A stretch of DNA of 14,821 nucleotides from Bacteroidales bacterium UBA5548 (GTDB lineage: Bacteria > Bacteroidota > Bacteroidia > Bacteroidales > UBA932): assembly GCA_002425935.1 (NCBI GenBank), contig DINE01000011.1:23366-38186 (forward strand), in the 5' to 3' direction. Made by a program: the position numbers and the translations under genes. The stretch's first letter is position 1, and each line of letters starts with the position of its first letter. Below the pieces are notes generated by a model that worked only from the letters and a program-made list of their open reading frames with translations, ran no database searches and was not told the DNA's origin. Shown here in pieces: positions 6,397 to 14,077 of this stretch.

Positions 6397-7374
6397 TTAT
6401 TTGCTGCCAAAGCTCTTCATAAACTGCACTCTCTCAAACTTTTCAGGATTCTCAATGTTCGCATAGTTTAACTTGCCGCGAAAATCTGAGATATTTTTAA
6501 AGCCCTGAGTATCCATAAACAGGTTAAGGTCTGCTATGGCATTCGAGATTGCATCTGCTCCTTTCTTGTACAGCGATGTACACATCTGAGCAGTTGTTGC
6601 TCCTGCAAGTATCTGTTTAAGCACTATGGTTCCGTTGTGAATACCGGTGCTGGCCGAGAGATCGATTCCATTAACAAGTGCCGATACAATACCCATCCAG
6701 CGCAGCTCCTTAAGATACTCCTCCGGATATGAGAATGCGTCTGCAGGAAATATTCTAAGCTTTTTAATGTCAATATCCGGGCTGTAAAAACGGTTGAACA
6801 TAACAACTCCCTTTGCGCCATGAGCCTTTAAATTGCTCACAAAGGCCGGCAGATTGGTAAAGTTCGATCCGATTTTCACTGCTACCGGTATCTTTATGCT
6901 CTTTGATACTTTTGATACAACATTAAAATACTCCTTTTCGATATCATCCGATCTTTTGTGAACGCTCAGCGGAAGTGAGTATATGTTTAGCTCAAGACCA
7001 TCTGCTCCTGCGCTTTCGATCTCCTTCGCAAAAGAGGTCCACTCACCCATTGAGAAACAGTTTATACTGGCAATAACCGGTACAGAAACTGTGCTCTTCA
7101 CATCTTCAATCAACTTAAGATATCTGTCAATAGAGTTCTGACGCAGATAGTGATGCAGATAGTCTGCCGACTCCGGATAGTCGTGAGACTGAGAGTTAAG
7201 AAACTCTGCCTCGTTAACAATCTGCTCCTCAAATAGTGATTTCACCACAATCGCCCCTACTCCTGCCCTCTCGAATTCTGCAACCCTGTCCAATTGTGCT
7301 GTAAGTCCGGAACTTGCCGCAAGGATTGGCGATTTAAGCGCCAGCCCAAGGTAGTTAACTGAAAGATTTGACAT
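6397..7374 (-). CDS. Dihydroorotate dehydrogenase-like flavoprotein (role uncertain)
   Basis: A 325-residue TIM-barrel flavoprotein of the dihydroorotate dehydrogenase superfamily (the PyrD-like group often annotated as PRK07565). FMN-site features are visible: SPILAASSG (15-23), Lys45 in AIVVKS, Asn105 in ASINC, Lys167 in VAVKIGS, Asn194 in VVMFN, the phosphate-binding loop region STGIHNG (242-248), and the GATTAQMCTSLYKKG strand (258-272). The substrate loop differs from true enzymes. The usual NxS(C/S)PN is NIYSLP (130-135): a Ser aligns with the catalytic base, but the following Pro-Asn is lost, and the GLPN loop of class 1 enzymes is not seen. It may therefore act on another substrate. 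It starts 13 bases after glyS and is probably co-transcribed with it; no other pyrimidine gene is in the window. Confidence 0.85.
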   Translation of the reverse strand: MSNLSVNYLGLALKSPILAASSGLTAQLDRVAEFERAGVGAIVVKSLFEEQIVNEAEFLNSQSHDYPESADYLHHYLRQNSIDRYLKLIEDVKSTVSVPVIASINCFSMGEWTSFAKEIESAGADGLELNIYSLPLSVHKRSDDIEKEYFNVVSKVSKSIKIPVAVKIGSNFTNLPAFVSNLKAHGAKGVVMFNRFYSPDIDIKKLRIFPADAFSYPEEYLKELRWMGIVSALVNGIDLSASTGIHNGTIVLKQILAGATTAQMCTSLYKKGADAISNAIADLNLFMDTQGFKNISDFRGKLNYANIENPEKFERVQFMKSFGSK

Positions 7375-7387
7375 AGTTTATGAGGTA

Positions 7388-8926
7388 TTAAATTTTTTCG
7401 AATATTTTTCTCATACTCACCTTCTCCTCAACAATTTTACGTAGGTTCTCAACAGGAACGCGCTCCTGCTCCATTGAATCACGGTAACGGATGGTTACAC
7501 TGTTGTCTGTGAGGCTCTGGTGATCGATTGTAATACAGAATGGGGTACCTATCGCATCCTGGCGGCGGTATCTCTTTCCGATGCTGTCTTTCTCGTCGTA
7601 CTGGCAATTTACATCATATTTCAGATCATCCATGATTTTTCTTGCCATCTCGGGAAGACCATCTTTTTTCACAAGCGGAAGTATCGCCAGTTTAACCGGA
7701 GCAAGGAATGCAGGCAGCCTGAGTACTACCCTCTCCTCTCCGTTTTCCAGCTTCTCTTCGCAGTATGAAGATGAGTAAATTGCAAGGAATGTTCTGTCAA
7801 GACCAATTGAGGTCTCGATTACATATGGCACATAACTCTCGTTGGTCTCAGGATCGAAGTACTGCATCTTTTTGCCTGAAAACTTCTGGTGCTGAGAGAG
7901 GTCGAAATCGGTTCTTGAGTGTATTCCCTCAAGCTCCTTAAAGCCAAACGGAAATTCAAATTCGATATCAGCGGCAGCATTTGCATAGTGAGCAAGCTTT
8001 TCGTGGTTGTGGAACCGGTATTTGTTATCACCCAACCCTATTGCTTTGTGCCATTTGAGTCGGGCCTCTTTCCACTTCTCAAACCACGCAATCTCTTCGC
8101 CCGGACGAACAAAAAACTGCATCTCCATCTGTTCAAACTCTCTCATTCTGAATATAAACTGACGAGCAACAATCTCGTTTCTGAATGCCTTACCTATTTG
8201 AGCGATACCAAACGGAATCTTCATTCTGCCTGTCTTTTGTACATTCAGGAAATTTACAAAGATTCCCTGGGCTGTTTCCGGTCTCAGGTAGATAGTTCCT
8301 GCATCTTCGCTTACGCTGCCCATTTGAGTAGAGAACATCAGATTGAACTGTCTTACCTCTGTCCAGTTTCTTGACCCCGAAACCGGGCAAGCTATTTCAC
8401 AGTCGATAATGAGTTGCCTCAACGCCTCAAGGTCACCGCTGTTAAGCGCCTCGTTCATCTTGGTTGTCACCTCCTGTGCCTTGGTAACGTTTCTGAGGAC
8501 ATTCGGATTGGTAGCGCGGAACTGAGCCTCATCAAATGACTCCCCGAACCTCTTTTTACCCTTCTCAACCTCCTTCTCTGTCTTCTCCTCGATCTTTGCG
8601 ATGTAATCTTCGAGCAGAACGTCTGCCCTGTATCTCTTTTTAGAATCCTTGTTATCTATCAAAGGGTCGTTAAATGCACCAACGTGGCCCGAAGCCTCCC
8701 AGATTCTGGGGTGCATAAATATTGCAGAGTCAATCCCCACAATGTTTTCGTTAAGACGAACCATTGCATCCCACCAGTATCTCTTGATGTTATTCTTGAG
8801 TTCCACCCCCATCTGACCGTAGTCATAAACAGCGCTTAAACCGTCATAAACCTCGCTCGACTGAAAAATGAACCCATACTCCTTTGCGTGTGCTATAAGA
8901 CTCTTGAATAACTCCTCCTGTGTCAT
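7388..8926 (-). CDS. glyS: Glycine--tRNA ligase (single-chain class II GlyRS)
   Basis: Charges tRNA-Gly with glycine, using ATP, in the cytoplasm. This is the dimeric single-chain GlyRS (glyS/glyQS type), 512 residues. N-terminal residues ELFKSLIAHAKEYGF and VYDGLSAVYDYGQMGVELK match Bacteroidetes homologues. Class II motif 2 is FRNEIVARQFIFRMREFEQME (248-268) and motif 3 is ETSIGLDRTFLAI (371-383). GSRNWTEVRQFNLMF (184-198) and RPETAQGIFVNF (215-226) are further GlyRS signatures. The anticodon-binding domain covers about 410-507 (VKLAILPLVKKDGL, then KRYRRQDAIGTPF). I chose ATG 8926 (protein MTQEELF) because homologues begin there. An in-frame ATG three codons upstream (8935) is the alternative. 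A weak -7-like TAATTTCG lies at 8949-8956 on this strand. The flavoprotein gene follows after 13 bases. Confidence 0.97.
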   Translation of the reverse strand: MTQEELFKSLIAHAKEYGFIFQSSEVYDGLSAVYDYGQMGVELKNNIKRYWWDAMVRLNENIVGIDSAIFMHPRIWEASGHVGAFNDPLIDNKDSKKRYRADVLLEDYIAKIEEKTEKEVEKGKKRFGESFDEAQFRATNPNVLRNVTKAQEVTTKMNEALNSGDLEALRQLIIDCEIACPVSGSRNWTEVRQFNLMFSTQMGSVSEDAGTIYLRPETAQGIFVNFLNVQKTGRMKIPFGIAQIGKAFRNEIVARQFIFRMREFEQMEMQFFVRPGEEIAWFEKWKEARLKWHKAIGLGDNKYRFHNHEKLAHYANAAADIEFEFPFGFKELEGIHSRTDFDLSQHQKFSGKKMQYFDPETNESYVPYVIETSIGLDRTFLAIYSSSYCEEKLENGEERVVLRLPAFLAPVKLAILPLVKKDGLPEMARKIMDDLKYDVNCQYDEKDSIGKRYRRQDAIGTPFCITIDHQSLTDNSVTIRYRDSMEQERVPVENLRKIVEEKVSMRKIFEKI

Positions 8927-8977
8927 AATTACCATTGTTTATAAACTGCGAAATTAGTGCTTTTTATATAAATTTAA

Positions 8978-8985
8978 TACTTTTG
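8978..8985 (+). promoter_or_regulatory. -7 promoter element of dsbD
   Basis: TACTTTTG matches the Bacteroidetes TAnnTTTG element. A partial -33 match, TTAG, lies at 8954-8957 with 20 bases between. The predicted start near 8991 gives a leader of about 34 bases before the dsbD ATG at 9025. The 98-base gap between glyS and dsbD must hold both divergent promoters. Confidence 0.55.
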
Positions 8986-9024
8986 TCTGTCAATAATCCC
9001 TAAAGTGACTAAAACAAACACAAG

Positions 9025-11016
9025 ATGAAACGATTTATACTGATACTATTTTCTATGCTCCTGATTACTGCCGCAAACTCTCAGATAACGGCAGTATGGA
9101 GTTACCAGCAAAAAGACAACGGTGACGGCACAATTGACCTTATTTTCAATGCAGATATCGAAAAGGGCTGGTATATGTACAACTCCGAGGTTATTCAAAA
9201 CGGTCCGCTCCCAACTACATTCGAGATCAAAAGCAGCAATGGCTTTGTTGCTGTAGGAAAACTTCGTGACAACATGAAGGCCAAAAACAAAATGGACGAT
9301 GCCTTTGGTGTTGAGGTGCAGATTTTTGAAGAGAAGGCCTCTTTTGTTCAGACAATCAGAAGGACAGATGCCGCAAGCTTTAAAGTTGAGGGAATACTCA
9401 CTTTCCAGACCTGTAACGGTTCGGAGTGTCTGATGGACGAGATTGATGTGGTTTTTGATGTTGCTGCCGGTGAGGTTGGCGACGCTGTTGAGGAGGAGAT
9501 GATAGCAATATCCGGTAATGATGATGTTAGCGGAGGAGTAAAGGGCCAGGCAACAGAAGGTTTGCTTGTTTTTCTGCTGATTGCATTTGCTGCGGGTCTG
9601 GGAGGAGTTTTCACTCCTTGCGTTTTTCCTATGATCCCTATGACGGTGAGTTTCTTTATCGGCGGTTCAGGCTCAAAGAGAGCGGGTATTATCAAGGGTT
9701 TGATCTTCGGCCTTTCGGTAACACTGATATACACTATGGTCGGGGTTGTTGTTGCTCTTTTCCAGAGTACAGATGCAACCGATTTTATGGGGACACACTG
9801 GATTCCCAATTTCCTCTTTGCAGCTCTGTTTATAACATTTGCAATCTCGTTTCTGGGAGCATTTGAGATAACGCTCCCTACCGGTCTTGCGAATAAAGCT
9901 GATGCACAGGCAGATAAAGGTGGCTATATCGCCTCATTCTTTGTCGCTTTTGCCATGGTTATTGTCTCATTCTCGTGCACAGGCCCATTTGTGGGCTCAA
10001 TTCTGGCTGCTGCAGTTACCGGCGGACTGGCTCTTAAGCCAATTCTGGGAATGTTTGCCTTTGGATTCGCATTTTCGCTTCCATTCGTAATATTCTCATT
10101 CTTCCCTTCACTTATGAAGAAGATGCCAAAATCGGGAGGATGGCTTAATGTTGTGAAGGTTGTTTTTGCCTTTGTTCTAATGGCATTTGCAATGAAATAC
10201 CTATACACCGTTGATGCATACTTCGGCTGGGGCATTCTCAACCGTGCAATCTTTATCTCTATCTGGATTGTAATTGCAGTTTTGCTCGGAATGTATCTTC
10301 TTGGAAAAATCACAACATCTCACGACTCAAAAGTAGAGTCTGTAGGAGTTGGCAGAATTGTAACCGCAATTGCCTCATTTGCTTTCGCGGTATATCTTGT
10401 TCCGGGTCTCTTTGGAGCACCGCTCTCCTCTCTTTCTGGTCTGCTGCCTCCTCCTGATCAGAGCACAATAGTTATCTCCGGCATTGGTGCAGGTACCGGG
10501 ACAGAGGTTTCGTCAACAGAGCCAAGCACCGGATTATGCTCAGAGGCTAAATACGCCACAAGCAAAAACAGAGCTCCTCACGGCCTTAACAGTTACTACG
10601 ACATAAAGGAGGCCATAGAGTGTGCAAAAGAGCAAAACAAACCACTTCTGCTCTCGTTTAAAGCTGTTACATGCAGTGCCTGCAAGGTTATGGAGGCAAC
10701 GGTGTGGAGTAACCCTGCCGTGCTTGATATTCTTCGCAACAAAGTTGTTCTTGTAAGCCTCTACGTTGACGACCGTACCGAGCTGCCGTTAGAGGAGCAG
10801 GTTACCTCTGTAATCGATGGTAAAGTAAAGAACACATTGGGCAGAAAATACCGCGACTATCAGCTTAGCCGCTTTGGTGTTGCCTCTCAGCCCTATTATG
10901 TTATTGTAGATCATAATGAGAATGTTATGGGCAAACCAATAGCAGAGAGCTCTGTTGAGGAGTTTCTCTCGTTTCTCAACACTGGTATAGAAACATTTAA
11001 CCGCCAGCTTCAATAA
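9025..11016 (+). CDS. dsbD: Thiol:disulfide interchange protein DsbD (cytochrome c biogenesis/protein-disulfide reductase)
   Basis: A 663-residue inner-membrane protein that carries reducing power from cytoplasmic thioredoxin to periplasmic thiol proteins. All three domains are present. After a signal peptide (1-19) comes the periplasmic alpha domain (about 20-150) with its redox pair Cys130 and Cys135 (TCNGSEC). The membrane beta domain (about 178-475) has eight or nine hydrophobic helices, with Cys199 in GVFTPCVFPMIPM and Cys318 in SFSCTGPFVG. The thioredoxin-like gamma domain (about 520-655) has Cys550 and Cys553 in TCSACK and the cis-proline Pro623 in ASQPYY. The six redox cysteines expected of DsbD can all be identified; the extra Cys505 and Cys533 are not usual catalytic positions. 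It is transcribed divergently from glyS and ends in a terminator hairpin. Confidence 0.96.
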   Translation: MKRFILILFSMLLITAANSQITAVWSYQQKDNGDGTIDLIFNADIEKGWYMYNSEVIQNGPLPTTFEIKSSNGFVAVGKLRDNMKAKNKMDDAFGVEVQIFEEKASFVQTIRRTDAASFKVEGILTFQTCNGSECLMDEIDVVFDVAAGEVGDAVEEEMIAISGNDDVSGGVKGQATEGLLVFLLIAFAAGLGGVFTPCVFPMIPMTVSFFIGGSGSKRAGIIKGLIFGLSVTLIYTMVGVVVALFQSTDATDFMGTHWIPNFLFAALFITFAISFLGAFEITLPTGLANKADAQADKGGYIASFFVAFAMVIVSFSCTGPFVGSILAAAVTGGLALKPILGMFAFGFAFSLPFVIFSFFPSLMKKMPKSGGWLNVVKVVFAFVLMAFAMKYLYTVDAYFGWGILNRAIFISIWIVIAVLLGMYLLGKITTSHDSKVESVGVGRIVTAIASFAFAVYLVPGLFGAPLSSLSGLLPPPDQSTIVISGIGAGTGTEVSSTEPSTGLCSEAKYATSKNRAPHGLNSYYDIKEAIECAKEQNKPLLLSFKAVTCSACKVMEATVWSNPAVLDILRNKVVLVSLYVDDRTELPLEEQVTSVIDGKVKNTLGRKYRDYQLSRFGVASQPYYVIVDHNENVMGKPIAESSVEEFLSFLNTGIETFNRQLQ

Positions 11017-11038
11017 AAAGCTGACGGTTAAATTTATT
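10996..11038 (+). terminator. Terminator hairpin overlapping the end of dsbD
   Basis: TTTAACCGCCAGCTT (10996-11010) pairs with AAGCTGACGGTTAAA (11018-11032) in a 15-position stem with a single C-A mismatch. The loop is CAATAAA, and a short T-rich tail (TTTATTCT) follows. The dsbD stop codon TAA (11014-11016) lies in the loop and the last codons form the left arm. On the other strand the hairpin lies 35 bases after the nitroreductase stop and is followed by TGTTTCT, so it may stop transcription from both sides. Confidence 0.75.
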
Positions 11039-11066
11039 CTGATTAAATCCTGCAGATCTCTTAAGA

Positions 11067-11696
11067 TCACACAATTTCGTACATCTCTTCCAGTGGCTTT
11101 CTTACCTTTTTGAAAGCCAGGAAGGGGTCATCCTCCGATCTGTAACCCAATGCACACATTACCGATGCTGTAAGTCCCCTCTCTTTCAGCCCTAGAATGT
11201 TGTCGAAGCTCTCTTTGTCAAACCCCTCCATCGGTCCTGAATCTATTCCCAACTCCGAGGCTGCAGCCATTAAGGTGCCAAGTGCAATATAAGTCTGCTT
11301 TGATGTCCACGTCTTAACCTGCTCTTCGTTCAAAGAGGCCATATGTCCCTTCATCATGTTTCCGTAGTCGGCAGAATCTGCAACATTCAGATTGTTGATC
11401 TTTGCCCTTAACTCAAGATAGTTGTCTACCTTGTCCGGCCCCATCTCTGTAAAATTACAGAACAGGAATAGGTGAGATGCGTCGGTGAGCTGTGGTTGTC
11501 CCCAAGCGGCAGCCTTTAGTTTTTCGCGGATTTCCGGATTCTGGATTATGAGAACTTTATAAGGCTGAAGGCCATATGAGGTTGCTGTGAGGTTAACAGC
11601 CTCTTTAAGCAGTTCAACACTCTTATTGTCAATCTTCTTTGTATTGTCAAATTTCTTTGTAGCGTAACGCCACTTGAGATTATCTATAATTTTCAT
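11067..11696 (-). CDS. NfsB-like NAD(P)H-dependent nitroreductase family protein
   Basis: A 209-residue flavoenzyme of the nitroreductase family, close to the NfsB/FRase group, which uses FMN to reduce nitro compounds, quinones or flavins with NAD(P)H. Visible family features: the N-terminal FMN-phosphate motif RYATKKF (10-16), TATSYGLQPYKV (37-48; the family's usual SSxNxQPW-like segment), the NADH/flavin-side segment QTYIALGTLMAAASELGIDSGPMEGFD (134-160), and the C-terminal LGYRSEDDP (183-191) with basic residues contacting FMN phosphate. The length is typical. Its natural substrate cannot be told from the sequence. It lies 78 bases downstream of the pirin gene on the same strand with no clear promoter or terminator between, so the two may share a transcript. 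The ATG at 11696 gives the conserved start MKIIDNLKWRYATKKFD. Confidence 0.9.
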   Translation of the reverse strand: MKIIDNLKWRYATKKFDNTKKIDNKSVELLKEAVNLTATSYGLQPYKVLIIQNPEIREKLKAAAWGQPQLTDASHLFLFCNFTEMGPDKVDNYLELRAKINNLNVADSADYGNMMKGHMASLNEEQVKTWTSKQTYIALGTLMAAASELGIDSGPMEGFDKESFDNILGLKERGLTASVMCALGYRSEDDPFLAFKKVRKPLEEMYEIV

Positions 11697-11774
11697 CTTT
11701 ATCGTTTATTTATTTCGGGTTTCCCCATTGTTAACATTTAACTTGTGATATTGTTGTATTTACTCCTATTTATC

Positions 11775-12509
11775 TCACCACTTCATGGGAACTTCTATTA
11801 TAAGAAACTTTGAATCTTTGTTAGATTCAATTTTAAGGGACATTGTATCGGTTACAGCAATTGCATCTCTTTTGGATATATTATTCCCAAGAACAGTTAT
11901 GTCTCCCTCAATCACAAAGAGATATACTCCGTTACCCTCTTTATTTGTTTTATACTCCAGCTCCTTGCCCTTATCGGTTTCGCTTATATAAAACCAGCTG
12001 CTTTGATAAATCGGAATCCCATCTTGACCTTTGTCATCAAAAGGTTTGATAATGTTAAGAAGGGAGTTCTTCATCTTGGAAACATCAATCTTACGCTGAT
12101 CGTATCTTGGCTCAACGCTCTTTCTGTCAGGAAATATCCATATCTGAAGTATCTCCGCAGGAATCTCAGGGTTATTGTTCATCTCGCTGTGAAAGACGCC
12201 GGTACCCGCGCTCATAACCTGAATCTCTCCGGCTGTGATTACGGAACTGTTGCCCATGCTGTCGCCATGAGAGAGTTGGCCGCTTAACGGGATAGTAATA
12301 ATCTCCATGTTATCGTGAGGGTGCTTGCCGAACCCCTCTGACGGTGCAATCCAGTCGTCGTTTAAAACTCGCAGCGCACCAAAATGTATCCGCTCAGGAT
12401 CATAGTAGTTTGCAAAGGAGAATGAGTGTTTTGTTTTGAGCCATCCGTGGTTAGCTCCCCCTCTTGAAGAGGCCTTTATAACAGTGTATTTTGTATCAGT
12501 ATTTTTCAT
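11775..12509 (-). CDS. Pirin family protein (bicupin, quercetinase-like)
   Basis: A 244-residue bicupin. Pirins bind a single metal, and some bacterial members (E. coli YhhW) show quercetin 2,3-dioxygenase activity; others act in redox regulation. The four metal ligands in the N-terminal cupin are all present: His63 and His65 in GKHPHDNMEI, His107 and Glu109 in GVFHSEMN. The opening RGGANHGWLKTKHSFSFANYYDP and HFGALRVLNDDWI are highly typical. The C-terminal cupin (about 160-244) is present but lacks the ligands, as usual. I set the start at ATG 12509. A longer reading frame would begin with TTG at 12539, but that codon overlaps the -7 promoter element and so is very probably not transcribed. 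The AraC-type gene upstream and the nitroreductase downstream suggest a joint stress or detoxification role. Confidence 0.93.
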   Translation of the reverse strand: MKNTDTKYTVIKASSRGGANHGWLKTKHSFSFANYYDPERIHFGALRVLNDDWIAPSEGFGKHPHDNMEIITIPLSGQLSHGDSMGNSSVITAGEIQVMSAGTGVFHSEMNNNPEIPAEILQIWIFPDRKSVEPRYDQRKIDVSKMKNSLLNIIKPFDDKGQDGIPIYQSSWFYISETDKGKELEYKTNKEGNGVYLFVIEGDITVLGNNISKRDAIAVTDTMSLKIESNKDSKFLIIEVPMKW

Positions 12510-12536
12510 CTCTGTGTGCTTTAATATATTATTGCA

Positions 12537-12568
12537 CAAAGGTAGATGATGGGCCGGTGCAGGTCAAT
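12537..12568 (-). promoter_or_regulatory. Bacteroidetes-type promoter of the pirin gene
   Basis: Read on the minus strand, ATTG (12565-12568, consensus TTTG) is followed after 20 bases by TACCTTTG (12537-12544), an exact TAnnTTTG. The predicted transcription start is near 12530, giving a leader of about 20 bases before ATG 12509. The promoter sits wholly in the gap after the AraC-family gene, so pirin can be expressed separately from it. Confidence 0.72.
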
Positions 12569-12580
12569 GCAGATTTCCTG

Positions 12581-13531
12581 CTATCTGTTGTATAAATCCG
12601 CAGAGGAGCGGAAGTCAGTAAAGTTTTCGCCCGTAACGCTTTTGTAAAACTTACTGAAGTGTGCCGGATCCTTAAAGCCCAATGAATATGCTATCTCCTT
12701 GGAAGAGAGCCCGGTATTAACACCCAGCCTTTTAGCCTCCAGGATAATCCTCTTCTGAATCATCTCTTTGGCATTTGCACCGGCCGACTCCTTTACAACA
12801 TTGTTAAGATAGTCTGCAGTTATATTCAGCGCTGATGAGTATTGAGAAACCTGATGCCATCTGCCAAAGTTCTCTTCGAGAAGATCTTTAAAATCTGCAA
12901 GAAGAGATTTACCGGTCTGAGTAAATTGAGTATTAGTGTTTTTATCAGCAGGCAGAAACTTATGGCACTCAATTAGAAAAATTTTAAGCCATGAAGCAAC
13001 GGCCTCATTTCTGAATCTTTCGCACTGGGCAGTGCCTGTCGCATCTTCACAGCCTGTTGATTCGTTGTTGAATAGAGAAATTATCTCCTTTGAAGCCAGC
13101 TCTATCATCTTCTCTCTACCCTCAGGAATATCAAGGGGTTCAGAACTCTCGCCCGGCTCAAAAAGAGAGAGAGCACGCATAAAATCGTGATTCAGATTAT
13201 GCTTGCATAAGAAGTCAGCGGTGAACATCAGTACAACTCCAATTGGCTCGGAATATGAGATAACCTGGTGAACCTGGCCCGGAGAGAGGAAAAAAACTCT
13301 GCCGGGAACGATATCATGTGCCACAAAGTCAATATTGTGCAGTCCCGTACCCTCCTTTACCCATATAATGGTGTAAAAGTTATGACGGTGAGGTTCATCT
13401 GCCTCCCCTTCTGACTCCTCCCATATCTCTTCCATTGTCCTGTACGCAAACATCACCGGCATCTCGTTATGAAGCAGGTCAAACGAGGGGATTGCGTTGG
13501 CAACAGATTCGGTAAAAAAGGAGTTTTTCAT
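12581..13531 (-). CDS. AraC-family transcriptional regulator with N-terminal cupin
   Basis: A 316-residue regulator. The N-terminal cupin-like sensor domain (about 22-110) contains EPHRHNFYTIIWVKEGTG (46-63) and the turn PGRVFFLSPGQVHQV (76-90), as in AraC proteins that sense small effectors. The C-terminal domain (about 210-310) holds two helix-turn-helix motifs. The second is seen clearly in LSSKEIAYSLGFKDPAHFSKFYKSVTGENFTDFR (275-308), which is the AraC signature; the first includes LNITADYLNNVVKESAGANAKEMIQKR. Its position directly upstream of pirin and the nitroreductase, on the same strand, makes these its most likely targets. The effector is unknown. A -7-like element at 13567-13574 suggests its own promoter downstream of folK. 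Confidence 0.93.
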   Translation of the reverse strand: MKNSFFTESVANAIPSFDLLHNEMPVMFAYRTMEEIWEESEGEADEPHRHNFYTIIWVKEGTGLHNIDFVAHDIVPGRVFFLSPGQVHQVISYSEPIGVVLMFTADFLCKHNLNHDFMRALSLFEPGESSEPLDIPEGREKMIELASKEIISLFNNESTGCEDATGTAQCERFRNEAVASWLKIFLIECHKFLPADKNTNTQFTQTGKSLLADFKDLLEENFGRWHQVSQYSSALNITADYLNNVVKESAGANAKEMIQKRIILEAKRLGVNTGLSSKEIAYSLGFKDPAHFSKFYKSVTGENFTDFRSSADLYNR

Positions 13532-13566
13532 TCTTTCATTTATCTCTTAAGCCATACAACTGATAA

Positions 13567-13574
13567 CAAAAATA
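13567..13574 (-). promoter_or_regulatory. Possible -7 promoter element of the AraC-type gene
   Basis: On the minus strand the sequence is TATTTTTG, an exact TAnnTTTG match, in the 48-base gap between folK and the regulator gene. The predicted start near 13560 gives a leader of about 30 bases. No good TTTG is found 19-21 bases upstream (that stretch lies in the end of folK), so the call rests on the -7 element alone. Confidence 0.45.
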
Positions 13575-13579
13575 TCTGT

Positions 13580-14077
13580 TTAGCCCTTTTTAATCACCTT
13601 AGAGGTGTCCTCACACTCGGTCAGAAGTTGCCTAACTGTCACTCTCAGACCGGGATGAACATAGTCCGGAGCAATCTCACAAACAGGTTCAAGTACAAAT
13701 CGTCTCAGGTGCATCCGCGGATGTGGAACAATAAGTGACTTACTGTCAATCAATAGATTGCTGTAAAATATAATATCTATATCAATCTCTCTTGAACTGT
13801 AAACCTTTTCGGCAGGTATACCGATTTCTCTGACTCTTCCAAGCTCTTTCTCAATTAATAAAATTTTGTTCAGAAGTTCATAAGGGTCAAGATTAGTATC
13901 AATAAGCACCGCCCTGTTTAAAAACCACTCATCCGTATCAAAGCCCCAGGGTTCACTTTCGTATAGTGAAGAGAGTTTTGACTCTCCCTTTGAAAGTTCC
14001 TGAACCATTCCAGAGGCCTTTTCGATAAGTGAAACCTTGTCTCCCCTGTTGCTCCCGAGCAATAGGACGGCAATCAT
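13580..14077 (-). CDS. folK: 2-amino-4-hydroxy-6-hydroxymethyldihydropteridine diphosphokinase (HPPK)
   Basis: Transfers pyrophosphate from ATP to 6-hydroxymethyl-7,8-dihydropterin, a step of folate synthesis in the cytoplasm. At 165 residues it has the usual single-domain HPPK length. Motifs in order: LLGSNRGDK (6-14), LYESEPWGF (38-46), WFLNRAV (51-57), LLIEKELGRVR (73-83), SSREIDIDIIFY (94-105), where Asp99 and Asp101 match the two Mg-binding aspartates, and VPHPRMHLRRFVLEPVCEIAP (117-137), where His119 and Arg121 lie in the ATP site. The start codon overlaps the stop of the DUF59 gene by four bases (ATGA), which implies translational coupling. No folP or folB is visible nearby, and it is not fused to another folate enzyme. 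Confidence 0.95.
   Translation of the reverse strand: MIAVLLLGSNRGDKVSLIEKASGMVQELSKGESKLSSLYESEPWGFDTDEWFLNRAVLIDTNLDPYELLNKILLIEKELGRVREIGIPAEKVYSSREIDIDIIFYSNLLIDSKSLIVPHPRMHLRRFVLEPVCEIAPDYVHPGLRVTVRQLLTECEDTSKVIKKG

Noticed and set aside
7919..8374. 151-codon open frame on the plus strand
   Set aside because: It lies antisense to the strongly conserved middle of GlyRS, has no recognisable domain and no promoter or ribosome site. It is a shadow of glyS.
9348..9809. 153-codon open frame on the minus strand, rich in Pro, Thr and Ser
   Set aside because: It is the reverse reading of the dsbD alpha domain and first helices; its odd composition comes from the opposite strand's codons.
9924..10313. 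129-codon open frame on the minus strand
   Set aside because: Fully antisense to the DsbD membrane domain, with no family features.
11045..11066. GATCT...AGATC inverted repeat between dsbD and the nitroreductase gene
   Set aside because: Only a 5-bp stem with a 4-base loop and no T-run; likely chance beside the stronger hairpin at 10996-11032.
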